A stretch of 64,000 nucleotides of DNA. Origin: Vandiemenella viatica (lineage: Eukaryota; Arthropoda; Insecta; Orthoptera; Morabidae). Positions 45,425 to 55,499 of this stretch are shown here, piece after piece; the first letter of the stretch is position 1, and each line of letters starts with the position of its first letter. Position numbers and translations under genes: made by a program. The notes under the pieces were generated by a model. That model did no database searches. It was not told the DNA's origin and saw nothing but the letters and a program-made list of their open reading frames with translations. The stretch spans positions 108,559,447 to 108,623,446 of the forward strand of contig CM061920.1 of the NCBI GenBank assembly GCA_031002005.1, in the 5' to 3' direction.

Positions 45425-46204
45425 TGGCATACTGAGGCTTGTGATCCTTGAGAACTAATATTGTTTGGGTTTGATGCTAGTTACGTATAGAATATTTAGC
45501 ACGCTGAAGCGATAACTTTAAGTTATCCGCTGGCAGTGCATATCATCAAGTTTCTGGTCCTTTTGATATTACGCCCCCACACTATTTGTCTCCTTTATGA
45601 AGTTTGTTAGGCTGACAGGGGAGACGGCTAAATGATCCTCCCAGCGTCTTGTGATGTCTTCTGGGGCAGAAGAAAGGAAGGGGGCGCGAGGAGAAATTAT
45701 CGGCCCGGAGGCATTATGAAGAGAAATGGAAGTTTATCGGAAAAGAAGTAAGCTCCTCTGACGCGTAATCTCACTTTGTCCTCAAGTTGTACTGTCTCAC
45801 AGATGGTTACTGGCTAATGGAACTAGACCAATAACATTTTACCACCCCATTTCTCCTCTTCAGGGACTTAACCCAATGTTTGATTCTACGGCGTAAACTG
45901 TTATCAGTTCACAATGTGTAAACTACCTTTCGGATTTTTGTAAGAATTCCTTTTCTTTTTAGACACTTCTTATAGTACTAATTTATTTACGTCTATACAA
46001 AATTATAAGTTGCATTCCCATCCCCAAAGGCAAGGAGGAATAAAGAATAGATGCAGACATTAGCGTGGCATTTAATTTCTCTAAGCCTGCCTCTCCTTGA
46101 GACACAAATTTATTAACAGCAGAAGTATTTACCCACAGTCGTAAGTGAAAATGGATTCGGTAAATTCATTCGGAAACAACGTATTTCATCTGCCATACCA
46201 TCTC
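45425..46204. other. No supported gene
   Basis: No frame, SINE or terminal repeat was recognised. Confidence 0.4.
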
Positions 46205-46480
46205 ATCCCAATCCATCTATAAAGTCGACGACATTGTCGTAAGGGCTGAAGCAAATACAGTTCTAAAAAGAGCTGCACTTCTTTGTTCTTTCTCTATGCT
46301 ACACATCAGTTCTAAGCGATACGGATTCCAATCCATACAGCACAACAATATTCAAGATAAGGATGTAGTGTACTATAATTTTATAAGTTATATATACACT
46401 GTATACATCCCTTACAATTCTTCAAAATTCAAATTGTGAATCACAGTAATCAACAACTGGAGTTAGAGCTGACCTCACAT
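46205..46480 (-). mobile_element. LINE-K (Jockey-like) fragment, decayed
   Basis: The minus strand reads HPYLEYCCAVWIGI and a degraded RKNKEVQLFL, typical of the 'LEY-x3-VWDP...VQRRAARF' segment of Jockey/CR1-like C-termini. The words ACAATTCTTCAAAATTCAA occur at the same place in the copy at 53120-53960. Confidence 0.5.
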
Positions 46481-46894
46481 TATGCTGCTTTTTACAGCTA
46501 CGCCAGTAGATAGTCAGATTTGAATAACTTGCTTTGTATTCATAGTATAACGGGACATATGTATTTTAACCGTGGGTACGCCATCTTTACAATATTTTAT
46601 TATAACTAGTCGTTAACTCATTCTGAGATTTACAGTATCAACTACAAGCCAGTTGTAAGTTACACCATCATATTATTGCAACCTGTTTTATTAAATGTAT
46701 GATACCCTTAAATTACAAAAGCTCTTGAAATTATTAGACCAAACAAGTGCCACCGAAGTTGGAATCAAATCGTTCTATTATCAAAATAACACTGATACTT
46801 AAAGTAGTTCGGCACTCATATACTCTTAACACAAATAATAATAGGCGATATTGTACCCTAAGCGGCATTGGGGAACACTATTCAAAATTAGGAG

Positions 46895-47012
46895 AAGAGG
46901 CATGCTAGGCTGATTTATGTTAATGCTGGAACATGTTTAGCCGCATAGTCGAGGCTAATTAAGTGAACTTCTACCAGAGACTCATGCCAGGCTGAATAAT
47001 GTTCATGTCTCG
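46895..47012 (+). repeat. Diverged tandem duplication
   Basis: GGCATGCTAGGCTGATTTAT followed by GTTAATG and, 82 bp later, CTCATGCCAGGCTGAATAAT followed by GTTCATG, are evident relatives in the same orientation. Function unknown. Confidence 0.5.
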
Positions 47013-47549
47013 TCCAAGACAAGGAGCTATCCTAACTAGTGAAGCAAGCGGTCCAGCCAAAACATAATCAACCTAAATGGTGAGCTGCCACGGAGAATTA
47101 ACAACCTGAGAATGAGCTGGGACTGACTGATGCTAACGTTTCTCCCTGGACGGCCAATGAGAACAGCTGGACAAAGTTCTGGGAAGCGAGTTACCAGCCC
47201 GCTTATACAAAAATTACCTTTTTTCATGTGAATTATCCGGTGTTAAGGGGGCGTAATTTTACCTATTTAGGAAATTTAATTTCTCAATTTGGCACTAGTA
47301 ACTTATCTCCAAAGATGTGTGCTTGAGTATATCCATCTTTCTCAAGGACTGTAGAACCACCATAGCACACACTCTTCTGATAGCCGCCTTAGATATATGT
47401 AGTTAAAACAGCTCCTATTTTTTCAGTTGCTAGATCACGAACAGTTTATACTGATGTTGAAGCCATAGAATACTTTATTTTCTATTCTGAGTTCTTGATT
47501 GATCGGTCAGTTGATTCATTGATATTAAAAAGCGACTCATCAAGATGTG

Positions 47550-47735
47550 AACGATGCAGAGTGCAAGGAACATGAAGGAATTTGGCTATGGCATTTTCAA
47601 GGAACCATCCTGGTATCGGATTTGGATAAAACCATAGAACACCATAATCTGCATGGCCAGACAGCAAATCTAACGTGCGTCGTACCGAATGCGAGGCGAG
47701 AACGTTACCGCTCACCCACCATGCTCGGTCAAGAA
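47550..47735 (-). mobile_element. SINE-A
   Basis: The + strand GAAGGAATTTGGCTATGGCA, TTTTCAAGGAACCATCCTGG, GATTTGGATAAAACCATAGA and ACCGAATGCGAGGCGAGAAC, then CTCACCCACCATGCTCGG, is the reverse of SINE-A from the 3' body to the head. The frames at 47482-47795 are its translations. Confidence 0.75.
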
Positions 47736-47739
47736 TTTA

Positions 47740-50700
47740 TTTTTCTATTTTATGTGGCAAAACAAATACATAAATACGTAGGACGTGGTGCATAAATTAA
47801 TTCTCATTAATATTGTAATATTTGTAATTTCGTAGTACAGCAAGAGGATTGTTTTTGTTAGTTGTTCTCTACATGTTTTACAATTTTTTGTGAACTTATT
47901 TACCGTATTACCAGCTGCTGGCAGTGAATAATGTACGGACTGCTCTCATAAATAAAAAAAATTGGGTAAGGACTGAATCTTCAGGATTACAAAAGCACAG
48001 AACTACGATCGAATGAACAGTAAGTTCATTACGGTTGTAATAAAAAACAAAAACTGCCGATCCAATCATGAAAGTCGGTGATGCAAAGATACTGAGAAGT
48101 CCAGTAAACAGATATTTGCATCTGAAGCTGGACAAACGTATAAACTTTCGGAGAGGAATGGGAAAGATCTTTATGTCAGAGACAATTCCAAATACCAGCC
48201 TTGGTGAAGAGAGCATATCACAATTTTATATGAGCATCCATCATATCTTAAGCTGTGAGGGTCTGAGCCAAGCACCTCAGGAAGGTAAAACCGAGGGAGA
48301 AAATTCGGAGGCTACAAAGACCAATGCTAATTAGACTTACTGGCCCATATCGCACATCGCGTTGATAACGATAGTAGCAGGGGTACTGTCAATGGAACTA
48401 GAAGTGGGGAGGCGAGGAGTTATGTATTGGTTGTGGAATAACATGATGAACAAGGTAGTGGAAATAATGGAGAATGTGTGGAATTATGTTATTGAAGAAA
48501 GGCAAAACGAGTGGGATATTTGTGTAAATGGTCGAAGAATTTACTACCTTGTTAAATGTACATCAAAAACCCTTCAACCCTAGCAGGTAGTATTTACAAA
48601 CAACATTGTTGAAGACGATCTTAAGTTATCTCATCATCAGAAAGATCAGTGTTCATATCAGTGAGACCTTTTTGACGCTCTGTTTAGGTAGTAGCACAAC
48701 ATCAAAAGACAGCTCACAGGAAGATTTCTATCTTGAATACCGGAAGCAATAATATCTCTAATACAATGAGACAGCAGAAACATTTTGTAACTTATCGAAC
48801 ACGAGAAATGATCCTTGATTTGATTTGAATCCTCGTGGATTTCAGGTGAACAACAAGAAAAAGCAATCACTAAACCATTAGGATTGTTGTTCTGGTATTT
48901 TTTGCACGTCATTCGAAGCCATTTTTTTTTTTTTTTTTTAATGAAGATGTATATTTACACTTATTGATCGTCAATAAAAGCAAGTGGGTCAAACAATTTT
49001 CCACCTCTTCCCAATGTCCCACATGGGCCCAACTATATTGAATGGGTAAATACAAGTTAACGTCTGCAAAACATCTCAAGTTGAAATATACCTGATAAAT
49101 ATTCTGCAGTTTCCTCCGACATATTAGTAGGTTCAGAAGTGATAAAAAATCCTCCGTTATTTGCTGTGCATTACCCTGCAATTTTCATAATTACATGCAA
49201 CTGCCTGAGGAGGGATGAGCTAGTCAGCTACAGGAGGTGTGATCCTGAACAACTAACTGTTCTGAAATACTGAGCAGTCATGCTATTAAGGCCTTTAAAA
49301 AATGTTTATTTACCGTAAACAAAATAAACAATTCGTGTTCTGGTAGCACGGGATAGAAATGTTGTGCATTTAAATGTAGACTGCAAAACGTATAAAAACA
49401 AAGCACGTTCTTGTAATATATTAGAGAAATTAATTACTGCAAATCTTTGTCCATCAGTTAGGATAGAAGATAGGCACAGTTACGAAATACACTTCCACGT
49501 GCATGGACAATTTTGGAAGGTCGGTGGATGGTGATTACAAAAATTGCTGAAAAATGCTACCGGCTGAATCTGGGGCTGAATGGTTTATTAATTCGTCAAA
49601 ACAAGCGAACGAATTAAACTGAAAATTAGTTACAGTCGTGCTCATTGTTTAGCTGAATATTTTTGAGGCCAAATAACAAATTATTATCAGAGTGAAACTA
49701 TGAGCAGGACAAATTTTTGTTGTAAATCATGTTTTGCAAAATGACTGAGGTCTTTCCTGTCGTTGTAATATCTTTCCAACAGAATTGCGGATAGGAAGAC
49801 TTGCTCTCACTTCTCTGTCATTCAGACTCTCTGACTTCTCTGGATTCAACGATATGATTACTCGCATTTGGCGCAGGTATAAGAAGAAAGAAAAAAATGT
49901 ATTATTTCATCCCCTCTTATCTGTCCAAACAAGATGTGGAGTCAGTATTTTATTATGTTCCGAAGAGGAAATAGAAGATTACGTGTTAATCAACGAAGAA
50001 GCAAATGAAGAATGCATTTTTGCTCCAAATCCCTCTCAGTTCAACCATTATATGAAAATCGATTATGTAAGTTACGTATGGCCACCTATCAACACGAAGG
50101 AAGTTATTCCTTAGCTCTTTGGTACACGTCTTTTTGGGAGTACTGGCTTTCTTGGATTCGTTTCTTCAGCAATCCCCTTAACAACTAATGCAGCTGTCAG
50201 ATGGCATAGCGCATAATATCTAATCATGTGTCTCTAATCGTCTTGACGATATCAATCAGAACTACAGTATAAAAGGCAATTAATTTTAGTTCTGTATACT
50301 GAATGTCACATTTCATGTTCTGGTACAAAGTTTAAACTTAATGTTCTATTCTCACAGATGCTGTTATTACATGTTTAATATCTTTGCTAAAACTTCTGAT
50401 ATCTATTGGTTTTCTTTGCTTCTGTATACAGTTCTGACCACACTGTCTACATATCGAAATTTTAGTGTAAACAGTCAATATGTAAGTACGGAGTTACAAC
50501 ATTCTGCATAAAGTGTTCCATTTTTTAAATGTATGAACGAATGAAGTTGTTTTAGCCGTTCATTTTGTAACTCATCAATAAAACTACGTAGCAGAAATCT
50601 GTTTGCTGTTACTGATACTGTATGCTATTTGATACTAATTTAAATACATCCGTTACGTGCGGTAATTTTGGTATCTTTCGGCTACTTCTTAAAAAGAAAA

Positions 50701-51065
50701 TTTCCTCAGTTGGTGGTCAGTAAAAACAACAAATTCGATTACTAGGGAATGTTATAATGAAAGTTTAACGTAAGGAGATCAGTAGTCCATAATATAATAT
50801 AATTTTACCGGTATTATTTACAAATCATTCTAACAACTTTCATATGGATGAGGTATTGTAATTAGCAATATGGCATTTAACATAAAAGCAACGCAAATTA
50901 GAATTAGATACCGAAATTCTCGTTCCTCGTTCCACACCGCGCAGTGTCAATTACAATTTTTTACAGTTTTCGAAGATAGCAATATATTTTCAATTACATA
51001 TATCAAACTTAAGTGATGGGAACACAAACACAGAACTCATAAGCAACGCAAATTAAAAATGAATG
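47740..51065. other. No supported gene
   Basis: The frames 48068-48334, 48362-48583 and 49785-50114 (+) show no domains. An 18-base T run at about 48921-48938 may mark the tail of an unrecognised minus-strand retroposon to its right. Confidence 0.4.
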
Positions 51066-51069
51066 GGAT

Positions 51070-51478
51070 TATACGATAACCGCGGTGCCACAATTGGATT
51101 CCGCGTTCTTATTTGATTACGAGACAAATCGAAAGTGAAGAATAAAATGTTCCTTTATCTTGCTTACTTTTCGTATCTCAAAATTTAGATGTTTAGGTTG
51201 AAATTCAGTCTGGATCACGAAACATTTCGTCAAAACCACAAGGAACTACACGTTGGACATCCACAATGGGTGTTTTGCGTTCTTCTTTCCGGTTGGGATT
51301 TTGTGGCCTGGACCATAAGAAAACATAGCCAAATGTACAAAGAACTATAGCTGTAACTAATTTTTGACATAAGATATCTCGAGAACTAAGCGAGATGTCA
51401 AAACTTTTATTCTTTCGGTTTGTCTCATTGATTTACATAAAAATCCATCATCAAGTTGCGGCGCAACGGTTATCATAA
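51070..51478. mobile_element. Palindromic MITE-M, copy 1
   Basis: The left arm ATAACCGCGGTGCCACAATT...GAGACAAATCGAAAGTGAAG is mirrored at the right by TTCGGTTTGTCTCATTGATT...TTGCGGCGCAACGGTTATC. Between them lie CACAATGGGTGTTTTGCG and TTTTGTGGCCTGGACCA, both also found in copy 2. No coding capacity. Exact ends and target duplication were not resolved. Confidence 0.65.
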
Positions 51479-51858
51479 AAAAAAGCCAAAAATAAATACT
51501 TTCAGTCGTCATTTTGGTCAAAGGAGCATTACAAATAAACTACAGCCTCCACCAGCATTTTTCTTAGAAACCAAAACTTCAAAACACGCGCAAAAACAGA
51601 CTTACTGTATCGCTGTCAGTGAGAAAACGGGTGGAAGGGGACATTCTCCACCTGACCGGAACTGGTACTGACCTGTTGAAATTTGTTTTAACTGCTCCGT
51701 TATAATGTCCTCTTCACGTTTTGCACTCTCCTTTTTCTGGAAAGTAGCCACGAATTAAGTTAAAAATGCCGAAATATGAGTGTGACGCGTAGCTATTAGA
51801 TGCCATTTCACCATAAACATTGTGTACTCGTAAATTCTCGCTGAAGGACCTCCCTACC

Positions 51859-51880
51859 GGGGGGGGGGGGGGGAGGGGGG
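51859..51880 (+). repeat. Poly(G) tract
   Basis: Fifteen G, one A, then six G. It lies between the two MITE-M copies and could form G-quadruplex DNA; it may also be prone to assembly or sequencing error. Confidence 0.9.
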
Positions 51881-52164
51881 TGAATTGTTTTATTTTCGAC
51901 TTATCAATAATTTTTACCTCTTTTACAAAAAGCGTCTGGAAATCATTTATAATTGGGGGATTCTTCTTACTGTCGACTTCTACTTAATATTGAGACTTAA
52001 TAGCGGCGGAATATACTATCAAGCTTAAAAATTAGGAAATGTCTTCATACAATCTCTTATGTAAGTCTATTCTTATGTCGTATGTAGTAAGTATATTCCA
52101 TTTTAAGGAAATAACGTTCTACTGCCGGAATTATGAAGTTAATATTCTCGATTCATAGATAAAT

Positions 52165-52557
52165 CGAGGATAGTAAAATGACCGTGGCGCCGAAATTTTA
52201 TGATGGATTTTTATGTAACTCGGTGAGACAGCAGAAAGTGAAGCATAAATTTATCGATATATTGTGGTGTGAACCAGAAAAAAAAATCCTCAAAGCGTCA
52301 AGGAAATACACACCGGACATACACAATGGGTGTTTTGTTTTATTCCTAACGCTTATGGTTAGATTGAAATGTGGCCTGAACCAGAAGAAAATCTTTGCCA
52401 AAGGCAATAGGAACTATATAACTAATTTTTCACAGTTGATCTTTCGAGAAATAACTGAAATATATATATATAATATTATTCCTAGCTTTTGATTTATCTC
52501 ATCGGGTTATGTAAGAATCTATCATCTAATTGCGGTGCCACAGTTATGATAGAGCTA
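52165..52557. mobile_element. Palindromic MITE-M, copy 2
   Basis: The left arm ATGACCGTGGCGCCGAAATT...GGTGAGACAGCAGAAAGTGA is mirrored at the right by TTTATCTCATCGGGTTATGT...AATTGCGGTGCCACAGTTAT. Internal words CACAATGGGTGTTTTGTT and AATGTGGCCTGAACCAGAAG match copy 1, so the two are one family in the same orientation, 1.1 kb apart. The 104-codon frame at 52178-52492 is part of the repeat. Confidence 0.65.
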
Positions 52558-52649
52558 CCGATAAATTCTAAAATTATGAGGAATTTTTCCTGTTCTATGT
52601 AGCACCTGCGTAAGTAAAAGTACTTTACTCAGTATCACTGTGTCTGTAG

Positions 52650-52863
52650 GCCCGGGGACGAGTGGCTGCGTATGCGGCCTTCAGCTGTGCTGCGGATGGA
52701 GCGGCCGTGCAAGTGGGTGAAAGCCAACGAGGTGGCGGTGACTTCGGGCTGGAGGACCGGCAGCGGCTCTTACGCGCCTCGGGGGCCCGCTGCCCACTGC
52801 CAGCAAGTGGCTGCCGCGGCCGAGGAGTCACTCGAACACGCCAGACACTTCATTCAGGAATAT
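52650..52863 (+). CDS. Host-gene exon candidate, unidentified protein
   Basis: A GC-rich island (visibly far above its AT-rich surroundings) is bounded by CACTGTGTCTGTAG (acceptor) and GTGAGT (donor at 52864). After one leading base the frame gives 71 codons: PGDEWLRMRPSAVLRMERPC, KWVKANEVAVTSGWRTGSGS, YAPRGPAAHCQQVAAAAEES, LEHARHFIQEY. It ends in phase 0, exactly as the next exon candidate (58457-58597) begins. The C-terminal 25 residues look helical. A second frame is also open across the island (from 52662), so frame choice rests on the codon-complete end at the donor and on phase fit. I do not recognise the protein. Confidence 0.5.
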
Positions 52864-53119
52864 GTGAGTCCGCCACAAGCAAAAATACCCTAGTGGACAA
52901 CCACGTCTTTTGCAGAGTTTTTTACTTTAAATTTTAACGATAGACAGCGCTGGTATCATTCGGCCCGAAGGAGTGCTATAGGGAACATTTTCATCTATAA
53001 TATGTAGTTCACAAAAATCATGTTTGGTATAGGGTACTTTTCACCAGAACTAATTTCTGGTCTGTGCATTCCAATCTCCAATGGCACTAAGGAAGAAAAA
53101 ATTCATATAACCATCAGTA

Positions 53120-53960
53120 TGGCATCTTATTTCTCTGATCTTACCTCTTCTTTCATTGCGATCCAAATAGGTTTGTGAACGAAGTATTTATCGCACCCAT
53201 AAATGAAGGTTGATGATCGCATGTTTGCCAATAAATTCAAACGAAATTTACGTCTACCAGACAATCTCAGCCAAATCTGTGAGTCAATTCTATGAAGCAT
53301 TCGTAAGTACTGAAGTAAGCAGTCAGAAATTGAGCGGCTCTTCTCAGTACTTTCTCTATCGTGGCAATGAGGATCCCAAACGGCACGACTATAAGCCAAA
53401 CGGAAACGCATGAGAGTTTTGTACGCCATCTCCATTTTATGTGCTTTACAATTCTTCAAAATTCAACTTGTAAATCGCACCCTGGAATTAACTCTATCTA
53501 CGACCGAAGATATGTGCAGATCCCATTTCACGTTCCTTTCAACTGTTACGTCCAAATACTTCACTGAATCATCCATGTCAATAACTGAACTGTTTACTTT
53601 GCACACCCGATAAAACTGATTCTTTTTGTTAGTTATACATATAGCCTATGACGTTTTGTAATTCGGTGTAACTTATCAGATCGTGACGAATTTCTAAGCA
53701 ATCTTCAGAATTCCTTCCTTGCTTATAAATTACTGCATCAACAGCGAACATTCTCAAACGTTATCTCCGAAATCATTTATCAAGTGGTCTTATTACACTT
53801 CCCTGATGGACGGAACAACTAGATTAGAAGAAACTTCTCCATCAACGATGACATACAGCATCGACCTAATAGAAAAACTCGTATCCATTCAAAAATTTAA
53901 TCCTATGTACTGTACGGTCGAAACATCGCTAAAAAGCGGTTGTGAGGAACGGATTCGAAT
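53120..53960 (-). mobile_element. LINE-K (Jockey-like) fragment, decayed
   Basis: The minus strand contains AYKTLMRFRLAYSRAVWDPH (53459 onward), the 'YKTL-R-x-LEY-x3-VWDPH' segment of Jockey/CR1-like C-termini. Upstream (53480-53960) decayed RT-palm and thumb codons match the order of such elements (IDMDDSVKYLDVTVERNVKW region near 53540). Stops and shifts are frequent. It lies in the presumed intron between the two exon candidates, antisense to them. Confidence 0.6.
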
Positions 53961-54066
53961 CTCCATTTCTGGAGATAAAAAAAGCATCAATTTGCGAATC
54001 TGCAAAATTGAATTATGTCATGTGAAAATCATTGATCAGGATGAGTAGTCCAAAAATATCTATCTA

Positions 54067-55493
54067 CACAGACGGAAAAAAAAATCCCAACACCAAGAAA
54101 AAATTATTGTAGAGTAATGAAATTTGGACAATGCATTTGTCAAGTGAACATGTTTAATTGATTAAATTTTCAAGATCACAGGTTAATTTAAGCTCAAGAA
54201 AATGCATTTCAAATGTGAAATACTGTTAAATTAATAGCCGGTGTAACCTCCAGAATTTTGAATGCAAGCCTGCAAACGTGAATGCATTGTGTCATACAGG
54301 TTTCGAATGTCACTTTGTGGTATGGAGTTCCATGCTTGTTGTACTTGTGCTGTCAATACTGGGACGGTCAGTGCTGGCTGTGGATGATGCTGGAGTTGTC
54401 GTCCAATGATATCCCATACGTGTTCAATTGGAGACAGATCTGGTGATCTCGCAGGCCAAGGTAACATGTCGACACTCTGTAGAGCACGTTGCGAGACAAC
54501 AGCGGTATGAGGGCGAGCGTTATCCTGTTGAAAAACTCCCCCTTGAATGCTGTTCATGAATGGCAGCACTACAGGTTGAATTACCAGACTGACGTACAAA
54601 TTTGCAGTCAGTGTGTTTGGTATAACCACAAGAGTGCTCCTGCTGTCATAGGAAATTGCTCCCCAGACCATGACTCCAGGTGTAGGTCCAGTGTGTCTAG
54701 GCCGCAGACAGTTTGGTTGCAGGCGTTCCCCTGGCCTCCTTCTGACCAACACTCGGCCATCACTGGCACCAAGGCAGAACCTGCTTTCATCAGAAAACAC
54801 AACAGATCTCCACTCCGTCCTCCAATGAGCTCTGGCTTGACACCACTGGAGTCGCAAACGGCGATGGCTTGTAGTCAGTGGAATGCACGCTACAGGGCGC
54901 CTGGCTCGGAGCTGTCCTTGAAGTAACCGATTTCTAACAGTTCGTTGTGTCACTGTGGTACCAACTGCAGCTCGAATTTCTGCCGCAGACGCAGTACGAT
55001 GCGCCACAGCTGTACGCCGAATACGGCGGTCTTCCCTCTCAGTAGTGCCACGTGGCCTCCCGGAACCCGGTCTTCTTGAGGCAGTACCATCCCTTGACCA
55101 CTGCACCCAACAATCATGCACAGTGGATACATTCCGGCCAAGTCTTTCTGCAATATCGCGAAAAGAAAATCCACCTTCTCGTAGCCCTATTACACGACCT
55201 CGTTCAAACTCGGTGAGCTGTTGATAATGGCTTCTTCGTCTTCTTAAAGGCATTCTTGGCTAACATCAACTCACTATGTCAAATCTCAGCGGTAAATAAC
55301 GTTCACAAACTTTACAGCGCGTATTTAAAGCAAACCTGATTTGCAAGCTCTGAGTAGCGCTACTAGCGCCACACTTATGCGCGAAGCGCGAAATTTGAAT
55401 CGATGTCATCTTTCAGATGTATAAACACGCCTACCAAATTTCGTTTATCTAACACAAGTCTTTCTTGGTGTTGGGATTTTTTTTCCGTCTGTG
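54067..55493 (-). mobile_element. Tc1-like transposon, structurally complete
   Basis: Inverted termini CACAGACGGAAAAAAA followed by ATCCCAACACCAAGAAA pair over about 34 bp; they differ by one A in the A run. TA flanks both ends (54065-54066 and 55494-55495), the Tc1/mariner target site. The 1,427-bp element encodes one uninterrupted transposase on the minus strand. It sits in the presumed intron of the 52650/58457 gene. The TIR identity and intact gene suggest a recent insertion. Confidence 0.95.
54231..55253 (-). CDS. Tc1-like transposase, 340 aa, uninterrupted
   Basis: It catalyses cut-and-paste transposition of its own element. Residues 13-50 form the first helix-turn-helix (LTEFERGRVIGLREGGFSFR, then DIAERLGRNVSTV). 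GSGRPRG at 63-69 is the AT-hook-like linker, and residues 75-118 form the second HTH, completing a bipartite paired-like DNA-binding domain. The DDE core has D155 in VVFSDESRF, D244 in FQQDNARPHTA and E277 in SPDLSPIEHVWD. D244 and E277 are separated by 32 residues, two fewer than the classical DD34E. The protein ends in NSGGYTGY, a C-terminus I associate with arthropod Tc1-like families. Length is normal (about 340). ATG at 55253 is the first in frame. All three catalytic residues are present, so it may be active. Confidence 0.95.
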   Translation of the reverse strand: MPLRRRRSHYQQLTEFERGRVIGLREGGFSFRDIAERLGRNVSTVHDCWVQWSRDGTASRRPGSGRPRGTTEREDRRIRRTAVAHRTASAAEIRAAVGTTVTQRTVRNRLLQGQLRARRPVACIPLTTSHRRLRLQWCQARAHWRTEWRSVVFSDESRFCLGASDGRVLVRRRPGERLQPNCLRPRHTGPTPGVMVWGAISYDSRSTLVVIPNTLTANLYVSLVIQPVVLPFMNSIQGGVFQQDNARPHTAVVSQRALQSVDMLPWPARSPDLSPIEHVWDIIGRQLQHHPQPALTVPVLTAQVQQAWNSIPQSDIRNLYDTMHSRLQACIQNSGGYTGY

Positions 55494-55499
55494 TACTAA

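Noticed and set aside
52662..52937. Alternative frame through the GC-rich exon island (MAAYAAFSCAADGAAVQVGE...)
   Set aside because: It does not end codon-complete at the GTGAGT donor and would not fit the phase of the 58457 exon; the other frame is preferred, though not proven.
54489..55224. Long + strand frames opposite the transposase
   Set aside because: Shadow frames of the Tc1-like transposase on the minus strand.
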